Of a DNA stretch of 5,311 bases, positions 1 to 5,311 are shown one piece after another. Source of the DNA: Gemmatimonadaceae bacterium (GTDB taxonomy: Bacteria; Gemmatimonadota; Gemmatimonadetes; Gemmatimonadales; Gemmatimonadaceae). The stretch is from assembly GCA_019689955.1 (NCBI GenBank), contig JADGGM010000262.1, forward strand, positions 1 to 5,311. The letters are read 5' to 3'. Numbering within the stretch: position 1 is the stretch's first letter; the number at the start of each line of letters is the position of its first letter. The notes beneath the pieces are model-generated. The model saw only the letters and a program-made list of their open reading frames with translations. It did no database searches and was not told the origin of the DNA. The position numbers and the translations under genes are program-made.

Positions 1-2
1 GG

Positions 3-290
3 GGAGGATTCGGCGGGCCGGGCGGCCCGATGATGCGCCGCCCTGCGGGCCCGATGCCCGATTGGATGCAGTTCCGGGCCGAATCGTACGCGGTCGCGGA
101 GTTCCTCGCCGAGCGCGAGGGGCCGGCGTTCATCGGCCATCTGGCCGACCGGCTCGCCGACGGCGCGACCGTGGAACAAGCGCTCGAGGATGCCCCCGTG
201 GGCCCACATCATGTCGATGAGCTGGACACCGAGTGGCAGAGCTGGCTCCGCAGCCACGCCACCGAGCACCGCCAAGGCCGATCGTACTGA
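3..290 (+). CDS. C-terminal fragment of a probable peptidase-MA-like (gluzincin) protein, 5' end outside the window
   Basis: The reading frame is open from the first full codon at base 3 to a TGA at 288-290, so this is the tail of a longer gene rather than a complete 86-aa protein starting at the ATG at 30. The visible part opens with a Gly/Pro/Met/Arg-rich linker (GGFGGPGGPMMRRPAGP). It continues as a helical segment, 'ESYAVAEFLAEREGPAFIGHL', then 'ATVEQAL' and a closing 'LDTEWQSWLRS'. The order Ser-Tyr-x-x-x-x-aromatic-Leu, Gly-x-x-x-(I/L), and a final Glu-Trp-x-x-Trp-Leu resembles the C-terminal helices of peptidase-MA-like metalloproteases. In those families the zinc-binding HExxH lies well upstream, which here is off-window, so catalytic competence cannot be judged. 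The next gene begins 27 bases downstream on the same strand, and co-transcription is plausible. The family assignment rests on recalled pattern only; a hypothetical protein of another family is possible. Confidence 0.6.
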   Translation, partial: GGFGGPGGPMMRRPAGPMPDWMQFRAESYAVAEFLAEREGPAFIGHLADRLADGATVEQALEDAPVGPHHVDELDTEWQSWLRSHATEHRQGRSY

Positions 291-317
291 GCGCCTCACG
301 ACCCACACGACTCCCGC

Positions 318-3300
318 ATGCTCACCATCCGCCGCACGCTGCTCCTTCTGACAGCGCTCGCGTCCCCCCTCCTCCTCCCTGCCGCGCTGCACGCGCAGGT
401 CGGATCGACCACCGACATCCTCACCGGCCGCATCACCGGGCCGGACAGTCAGCCGCTCGCCGGCGCCCACGTCGAGGCGATGTCCACGGAGACGGGGATC
501 ACGCGCACCACGTCCACCGACGCGCGCGGGCGCTACACCATCGTCTTCCCCGACGGCGGCGGGCAGTACCAGCTCACGGTGCGCTACCTCGGCATGGCCC
601 CCGCACGGCTCACGGTCCAGCGGCAGGCCGACGAAGACCGCCTCATCACGAACGTGAGCATGAGCAACACCGTCGCCACGCTGGCGCCGGTGACGGTACG
701 CGGGCGACGGCAGCCGCCGCGCCAGGGGCAGGAGCCCGGCGGTACCGGGCAATCGCTCCCGCCGGGGCTGGTGAACCGGCTCCCGATCGATCCGGGGGAC
801 CTGAACGCGCTCGCCACGCTCGCCCCCGGGGTGGTGGGTGTGGCAGCCACCGATTCCACGGAGGCCGCGTTCTCCGTCGCCGGCCAGCCGACGAACCAGA
901 ACCAGATCACGCTCGACGGCCTGAGCTTCGGCTCGGGGTCGGTCCCCTCGGAGGCGATCCGGTCGACGCGCGTGATCACGAGCACGTACGACGTGGCGCG
1001 CGGGCAGTTCACCGGGGGCGAGGTCGCGGCCACGACGCGGAGCGGGACGAACGTGTTCCAGAGCGCGGGGACGTACTCGCTGCGATCGCGCTCCCTCGAG
1101 CTCGGCGCGCTCCCCAACTCGGCGTTCACGCAAGGGTTCACGCAGAATCAGTTCGGTGCGGGAGCGGGCGGGCCGCTGCAGAAGAACACGCTCTTCCTCT
1201 TCGGCGCCTTCCAGGTGAACCTCCGCTCCGACGACGTCCTCTCCCTCCTCTCGGCGTCGCCGGCGACGTTCCAGCAGTTGGGCGCGAACAGCGACTCCGT
1301 GCAGCGTTTCCTCGACATCGCGCGCGGCTACGGGATCCCGAGCGTGGTTGCAGGCGCGCCCATGAACCGCTCCACCGACAACGCGACGGCGCTCGTGCGC
1401 CTCGACTACAACATCGGCGAGCTGCACACGCTCACGCTCCGCGGCGACTGGCGCGGGCAGTCGCAGGACGGGGGACGCGTCTCCCCGCTCGCGCTCCCGT
1501 CCACGGGCGGAGATCTCCGCTCCACCGGCGGCGGTGGGATGCTCGCGCTCACGTCGCGATTCGGTTCGTTCATCAACGAGCTCCGGGGCTACGGGTCGGG
1601 GAACCGACGCAACGCGGATCCGTACCTCGCGGTCCCGAACGCGCGCGTGGTGGTCCAGTCCGCGCTCGACGATGGCACGAACGCGGTCTCCACACTGCAG
1701 CTCGGCGGAAGCCCGTCGCTCCCGCAGGCGAGCCGCACGAGCCTCGTCGAGATCAGCGACGAGATCTCCTGGCTCTCGCCGAACGGGGGCCATCGCATCA
1801 AGCTCGGTGCACTCTACAACCGCGATCAGTCCACGGCGGAGACGCACCCGAACGCCGCGGGGACGTTCACCTTCAACTCCCTCGCCGACCTCGAGGCTGG
1901 ACGCCCGACGTCGTTCACCCGCACGCTCTCCTCCACCGACCGCAGCGCACAGACCGAGAACGGCGCGCTCTACCTGGGCGACATGTGGCGCGCCACGCCG
2001 TCGCTCGAGCTGAGCCTCGGTGCGCGGCTCGAAGGGTCGCGCCACCCGGGGGCGCCGGCGTACAATGCGGCGGTCGACTCCGCGTTCGGCGTGCGCACGG
2101 ACCGCTTCCCGTCGGAGGTGCACCTGAGCCCGCGCGTGGGGTTCACGTACTTCGTGCGCTCCGCCGACGGCCTCCCGCCCACGACCCTCGTGCGCGGCGG
2201 GTTCGGGGAGTTCCGCGGGAAGGCGCTCTCGCAGCTCTTCGCCCAGGCCGCGGACGCGAACGGGCTGGCCACGGGGAGCACGCAGATCGTCTGCATCGGT
2301 CCCTTCGCGCCGGTCCCGGACTGGGGCGCGTATCTCGCCGACCCGTCCGCGATCCCCACGCAGTGCGCCGGCCCCGACTCGGCCGTCTCGCGTCTCCCCA
2401 ACGTCGCGGTGATCGCCCCCGGCTTCCAGGCGCCGCGCGCGTGGCGCGGATCGCTCGGCGTGAGCCACCGCTTCTTCCGGCGCTACACCCTCGCGCTCGA
2501 CGCGTCGTACGCGCGCGGCGTGGCGCAGACCGGGACCATCGATCTGAACCTGAACGCCACGCCGCAGTTCACGCTCGCCAACGAGGGGAACCGCCCGGTG
2601 TACGTCGCCGCGGGGGCGATCTCCCCGTTCACCGGCGTGCTCTCGCAGCGCGACTCGCGCCGCGACCCCGACTTCGGGCGCGTGAACGAGATCACCTCCA
2701 CGCTCCACTCCGAGACCGAGCAGGCGACGCTCACGTTCAACACCTTCGCCTTCGGCGGGCTCCTGCTCAACGCGTCGTACACGTACACGCACGCGCGCGA
2801 CCAGGCGTATGGCTTCGGCGCGAACGGCTTCGGCGCGTTCGGCGGGACCACGGCGGGGAACCCGAACGTCGCCGAGTGGGGGCGGAGCGACCTCGAACGC
2901 ACGCACAACTTCGGGCTCTCGCTCACCTACCCGCTCACCACCGCGCTCGAGATCACCGCGATCGGGCATCTCATGTCGGGCCCCGCGTACACGCCCATGG
3001 TGGGGAGCGACGTGAACGGCGACGGCGTGGCCAACGACCGCGCGTTCATCTTCTCCCCCGCGCTCGCCGCCGACACGGCGGTGGCGAACGGGATGGCGCG
3101 CCTCCTCGCGTCCGCGCCGGCGCGCGTGCGCTCCTGCCTCCAGGCGCAGATGGGGACGATCGCGGCCCGCAACAGTTGCGCGTCGCCGTGGCAGAGCTCA
3201 CTCGACATGCAGCTCAACATCAAGCCCTCGACGCTGGGGCTCGACCGGCGGCTCACGGTGTCGGTGCAGGCGCTGAACGTGCTCGCCGGGCTCGATCAGC

Positions 3301-4001
3301 TCTTCCACGGCGCCGACCACCTGCACGGCTGGGGGCAGCCCGCGTTCCCCGACCGCACGCTGCTCTACGTGCGCGGCTTCGACGCGAGCACCGGCACGTT
3401 CCAGTACTCGGTGAACGAGCACTTCGGCGCAGCGACCGGCACGCGGTCGCCCTTCCGCATCCCGTTCCAGCTGGCGATCCAGGCGCGGCTCACGCTGGGG
3501 TCGGACCCCGCGCGCCAGAACATGCGCATGGTCCTTCGCGGCGGCCGCGATGGCGCGCCGCCCACGGCCGAGGAGCTCCGCGCGCGCATGGCGCGCGCCG
3601 TCCCCGACCCCTTCGCGCGCATCATCGCGATCAACGATTCCGTGGGGCTCGCGCTCACCGACGAGCAGATCGTGCGGCTCCACGCGCTCAGCGACTCGCT
3701 CCACACCGCCGCGGACCCGATCCTCGACTCGCTCGCGGCCACGCTGGCGCAGGCCTCGACGACGAACCCCGACCCGCAGTACCTTGGGATGAAGCTGCGC
3801 CCCAGGCTCGAAGCGGCGCGGCGGCTCGCGGCGCAGGCGATCAAGCAGGCGGAGCACGTGCTGACGCCGGAGCAGTGGGCCAAGGTGCCGCAGAGCATCA
3901 AGATGCCCTTCCGCCCCTACCAGGAGCGCGGGCCCGGCGGCGGCGGGATGCGCCGCATGCCGGGGAACGGCGCCCCGCCGGGGGGCGGTCCACCGACCTG
4001 A
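318..4001 (+). CDS. TonB-dependent outer-membrane receptor (Oar-like; carboxypeptidase-regulatory-like domain, plug, beta-barrel) with C-terminal LTxxQ tail
   Basis: This is an outer-membrane transporter of 1227 aa, expected to import a bound ligand using TonB energy; the ligand cannot be told from sequence. Residues 1-26 are a signal peptide (MLTIRR, a Leu/Ala core, likely cut after 'ALHA'). Residues 35-118 form a carboxypeptidase-regulatory-like beta-sandwich ('GRITGPDSQPLAGAHV', 'TDARGRYTI'). 'LAPVTVRGRR' (122-131) sits where a TonB-box-like segment is usual. The plug spans about 150-245 ('QITLDGLSFG' 196-205, 'GGEVAATTRSGTN' 233-245). A long barrel of alternating strands follows, ending near 'FQLAIQARLTLG' (to 1061). 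Four cysteines form two close pairs (659/683, 940/954), and a DxNxDG loop lies at 898-903. Residues 1062-1227 are an extra tail with LTDEQ (1113-1117) and LTPEQ (1182-1186), then a Gly/Pro/Met-rich end. ATG 318 is the first start after the in-frame stop at 288-290 and gives the signal peptide, although no Shine-Dalgarno sequence is seen. The receptor class is firm; the tail's identity is inference. Confidence 0.92.
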   Translation: MLTIRRTLLLLTALASPLLLPAALHAQVGSTTDILTGRITGPDSQPLAGAHVEAMSTETGITRTTSTDARGRYTIVFPDGGGQYQLTVRYLGMAPARLTVQRQADEDRLITNVSMSNTVATLAPVTVRGRRQPPRQGQEPGGTGQSLPPGLVNRLPIDPGDLNALATLAPGVVGVAATDSTEAAFSVAGQPTNQNQITLDGLSFGSGSVPSEAIRSTRVITSTYDVARGQFTGGEVAATTRSGTNVFQSAGTYSLRSRSLELGALPNSAFTQGFTQNQFGAGAGGPLQKNTLFLFGAFQVNLRSDDVLSLLSASPATFQQLGANSDSVQRFLDIARGYGIPSVVAGAPMNRSTDNATALVRLDYNIGELHTLTLRGDWRGQSQDGGRVSPLALPSTGGDLRSTGGGGMLALTSRFGSFINELRGYGSGNRRNADPYLAVPNARVVVQSALDDGTNAVSTLQLGGSPSLPQASRTSLVEISDEISWLSPNGGHRIKLGALYNRDQSTAETHPNAAGTFTFNSLADLEAGRPTSFTRTLSSTDRSAQTENGALYLGDMWRATPSLELSLGARLEGSRHPGAPAYNAAVDSAFGVRTDRFPSEVHLSPRVGFTYFVRSADGLPPTTLVRGGFGEFRGKALSQLFAQAADANGLATGSTQIVCIGPFAPVPDWGAYLADPSAIPTQCAGPDSAVSRLPNVAVIAPGFQAPRAWRGSLGVSHRFFRRYTLALDASYARGVAQTGTIDLNLNATPQFTLANEGNRPVYVAAGAISPFTGVLSQRDSRRDPDFGRVNEITSTLHSETEQATLTFNTFAFGGLLLNASYTYTHARDQAYGFGANGFGAFGGTTAGNPNVAEWGRSDLERTHNFGLSLTYPLTTALEITAIGHLMSGPAYTPMVGSDVNGDGVANDRAFIFSPALAADTAVANGMARLLASAPARVRSCLQAQMGTIAARNSCASPWQSSLDMQLNIKPSTLGLDRRLTVSVQALNVLAGLDQLFHGADHLHGWGQPAFPDRTLLYVRGFDASTGTFQYSVNEHFGAATGTRSPFRIPFQLAIQARLTLGSDPARQNMRMVLRGGRDGAPPTAEELRARMARAVPDPFARIIAINDSVGLALTDEQIVRLHALSDSLHTAADPILDSLAATLAQASTTNPDPQYLGMKLRPRLEAARRLAAQAIKQAEHVLTPEQWAKVPQSIKMPFRPYQERGPGGGGMRRMPGNGAPPGGGPPT

Positions 4002-4041
4002 TCGCGCCGCGCGCGCACGTCCGCGGCACGGAGCGCCCGTC

Positions 4042-4359
4042 ATGATCGCACGCATCTGGAAAGGCCGAACGCTCGCCGCGGACGGCGACCGCTACCTCGA
4101 GTACCTGCACCGCACCGGGGTCCCCGACTATCGCGCCACCCCGGGAAACCGCGGCGTCTTCGTGCTGCGACGCGACGCGGGTGGGGAGACGGAGTTCCTC
4201 CTCCTTACCCTCTGGGACGACCTCGACGCGATCCGCCGCTTCGCCGGCGACGACGTCACCGCGGCGCGCTACTACCCGGAGGACCGCGACTTCCTCCTCG
4301 AGCTCGAGCCGCACGTGACGCACTACGACGTCGCCGCAGTGGAGGGGCTCGCGCGCTGA
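4042..4359 (+). CDS. Antibiotic biosynthesis monooxygenase-like (ABM, dimeric alpha/beta-barrel) protein
   Basis: This is a small cytoplasmic protein of 105 aa with no signal peptide or membrane segment. The pattern fits an ABM-type ferredoxin-like fold. It has strand 1 'MIARIWKGRT' (1-10), a helix with 'YLEYLHRTGVPDYRATPGN' (18-36), strand 'GVFVLRRD' (38-45), strand 'TEFLLLTLWDDLDAIRRFAG' leading into a helix (50-69), and a last strand 'HVTHYDVAAV' (91-100). The 'LLTLWDDLDAIRRFAGDD' segment is especially typical of a stress-response subgroup of this family. Such proteins act as homodimers; some are heme-degrading or quinol-forming monooxygenases, but many have no known substrate and no activity can be assigned here. 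A GGAG at 4030-4033, 8 bases before the ATG, supports the start. It lies 40 bases after the receptor gene on the same strand, so it may be expressed with it. It ends 22 bases before the stop of the convergent glycosylase gene. Confidence 0.85.
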   Translation: MIARIWKGRTLAADGDRYLEYLHRTGVPDYRATPGNRGVFVLRRDAGGETEFLLLTLWDDLDAIRRFAGDDVTAARYYPEDRDFLLELEPHVTHYDVAAVEGLAR

Positions 4360-4377
4360 GCGCCGCGCGCGCGGCGC
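4360..4377. terminator. Perfect 18-base GC palindrome between convergent genes, candidate bidirectional terminator
   Basis: The sequence GCGCCGCGCGCGCGGCGC equals its own reverse complement. It starts right after the stop of the ABM-like gene (TGA 4357-4359) and ends 4 bases before the stop of the glycosylase gene on the other strand (4382-4384). RNA from either strand could fold it into a hairpin of about 7 GC pairs with a 4-base loop. There is no T-tract on either side, so it is not a canonical intrinsic terminator. Position and symmetry favour a role in ending transcription from both sides, but in DNA this rich in GCGC a chance palindrome is possible. Confidence 0.4.
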
Positions 4378-4381
4378 GGCG

Positions 4382-5266
4382 TCACTCCACGTCGTCGATC
4401 GATCGCGGCCAGTCCTGCTTGAGCAGGCGCGACAGCGCGCGGTCGGCGAGGAGACGTCCGCCGGTCTGGCACCGCGCGCAGTAGTTGGTCTCGTTCGCCG
4501 CGTAGCGGATGCGCTGCACGGGGGCACCGCACACGGGGCACGGGAGGCGGTAGCGCCCGTGCACCGCCATCCCCTCGCGGAACGCGGTCACCCGCTCCGG
4601 GAGCTCGTCGCCGGCCTCCGCGCGCAGGCGGGCGATCCAGTCGGTGAGCGTGTCGCGCGCCGCGTGGTAGAGCCGCTCGATCTCCGCCGCGCTCATACGC
4701 GCGGTGTGCTGGAGCGGGGAGAGCCGCGCGCGGTGGAGGATCTCGTCGGAGTAGGCGTTGCCGATCCCGCTGAAGAGGCGCGGGTCCGTGAGCGCGCGCT
4801 TGAGCGTGTGGTTCTCCGCGGTGAGGCGCGCGGCGAAGGCGGGGAGCGTGGCGTCGAGCACCTCGAGCCCACCGCGGTCGAACGCCGCGAGCGCGTCTTC
4901 CCCCGCCACGAGGTGGAGCGACGCGCGCCGCGTGGTGCCGGCTTCGGTGAGGGTGAGCACGCCGGTCGGGAACTGGAAGGCGGCGAGCGCGTTCCCAGGC
5001 GGCTTCTTCCCCCCCGGCGCGCGCCACTTCAACCGCCCGGCGATCATGAGGTGGATGACGAGGAAGAGCCCCCCGTCGAGACCGAGCACGATACGTTTCC
5101 CGATGCGCCGCAGCGCCACCACGCGCTTCCCCTCCGCGTGCGCGAGCGGCGGGTCGACGGAGCGCAGCACGAACGGGTTCGTCACCGTGACGCGCTCCAG
5201 GACGTGCCCCTGCACGCGCGGCGCGAGTTGCTCGAGGTAGATGGTGATGTCGGGGAGCTCCGGCAT
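4382..5266 (-). CDS. Fpg/Nei family DNA glycosylase (formamidopyrimidine-DNA glycosylase-like), divergent subfamily
   Basis: This is a base-excision-repair enzyme of 294 aa, expected to remove oxidised bases and nick the abasic site. The start gives MPELPD, so after Met removal Pro2 is the N-terminal nucleophile, followed by Glu3. Lys57 ('RIGKRIVL') matches the conserved lysine of Fpg. The helix-two-turn-helix region is clear: '[21 protein letters not shown]' (155-175), with the DNA-contacting Asn170. A C4 zinc finger uses Cys243, Cys246, Cys263 and Cys266. Differences from E. coli Fpg are Asn258 where the finger arginine (R258) sits, Ile75 aligned to the void-filling Met74, and 'TTRRAS' (111-116) in place of 'DPRRFG', so the wedge Phe is Ala115. 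A 27-residue extension follows Cys266-Gln267 ('[20 protein letters not shown]'). The E. coli protein ends about two residues after its last Cys. Substrate preference (8-oxoG or FapyG versus pyrimidine lesions) is therefore open. No close Shine-Dalgarno is seen upstream of the start. The gene converges on the ABM-like gene and is probably transcribed alone. Confidence 0.93.
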   Translation of the reverse strand: MPELPDITIYLEQLAPRVQGHVLERVTVTNPFVLRSVDPPLAHAEGKRVVALRRIGKRIVLGLDGGLFLVIHLMIAGRLKWRAPGGKKPPGNALAAFQFPTGVLTLTEAGTTRRASLHLVAGEDALAAFDRGGLEVLDATLPAFAARLTAENHTLKRALTDPRLFSGIGNAYSDEILHRARLSPLQHTARMSAAEIERLYHAARDTLTDWIARLRAEAGDELPERVTAFREGMAVHGRYRLPCPVCGAPVQRIRYAANETNYCARCQTGGRLLADRALSRLLKQDWPRSIDDVE

Positions 5267-5311
5267 GCGGGGATGATGCCGACGCGCCCCCCTCGGAAGC
5301 CAGGGGAGGGG

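Noticed and set aside
30..290. A complete small gene starting at ATG 30
   Set aside because: The frame is open from the window edge, and the residues before this Met continue the same Gly/Pro-rich linker, so a truncated longer gene is the better reading.
4002..4041. GCGC-rich spacer between the receptor and ABM-like genes as a hairpin terminator
   Set aside because: The GCGC run does not form a clean stem like the one at 4360-4377 and has no T-tract; the only usable signal is the GGAG ribosome site at 4030-4033.
233..4045. A 1270-codon open frame overlapping the whole receptor gene on the same strand
   Set aside because: Its product is an Arg/Ala/His/Pro-rich string with no domain pattern. 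Its first codon base falls on the receptor's GC-rich third positions, so stops (which need T first) are rare. It is a shadow of codon bias.
3198..4055. A 285-codon minus-strand open frame under the receptor's 3' end
   Set aside because: Its composition is Arg/Val/Glu/His-rich and repetitive. It lies antisense to a well-supported coding region with the tail motifs, and no family is recognisable.
4323..5027. A 234-codon minus-strand open frame inside the glycosylase gene in another frame
   Set aside because: The Arg/Ala/His/Pro-rich product is typical of a shifted frame in GC-rich DNA. The overlapping frame encodes clear Fpg motifs.
5289..5311. Inverted repeat CCCCTC ... GAGGGG upstream of the glycosylase gene
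   Set aside because: The stem is only 6 bases with an 11-base loop, it is cut by the window edge, and it lies in low-complexity C/G runs. It could be part of an operator or a terminator of an off-window gene, but the support is too weak.

Overview
The window has very high GC content (near 70% by eye) with strong G/C preference at third codon positions. Protein style points to Gemmatimonadota or a close relative: an Oar-like TonB-dependent receptor with 'GWGQPAFPDRTLLYVRGFD' near the barrel end, a periplasmic LTxxQ-type tail, and an Fpg/Nei glycosylase of the '[12 protein letters not shown]' type. The lineage is an inference from recalled sequence style; no 16S or other marker is present.

Layout, left to right. 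(1) Bases 3-290, plus strand: the C-terminal end of a gene that begins before the window. It resembles the last helices of a peptidase-MA-like (gluzincin) metalloprotease. (2) Bases 318-4001, plus strand: one large gene for an exported outer-membrane receptor of the CarboxypepD_reg / plug / beta-barrel type (1227 aa). After the last recognisable barrel strand it carries about 166 extra residues with two LTxxQ motifs, as in the Spy/CpxP periplasmic proteins. (3) Bases 4042-4359, plus strand: a small antibiotic-biosynthesis-monooxygenase-like (dimeric alpha/beta barrel) protein of 105 aa. (4) Bases 4360-4377: a perfect 18-base GC palindrome between two convergent genes, a likely shared transcription end. 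(5) Bases 4382-5266, minus strand: a divergent Fpg/Nei family DNA glycosylase of 294 aa. The last 45 bases are its upstream region.

The three plus-strand genes are close together (27 and 40 bases apart) and could be co-transcribed, but their functions do not form an obvious pathway. The glycosylase faces them and is a separate unit. No gene-free stretch is longer than 50 bases. I see no tRNA, rRNA, CRISPR, insertion sequence or phage feature.

Most worth following up are the LTxxQ tail fused to the TonB-dependent receptor and the altered active-site periphery of the glycosylase. I see no evidence of a wholly new multi-gene system here.
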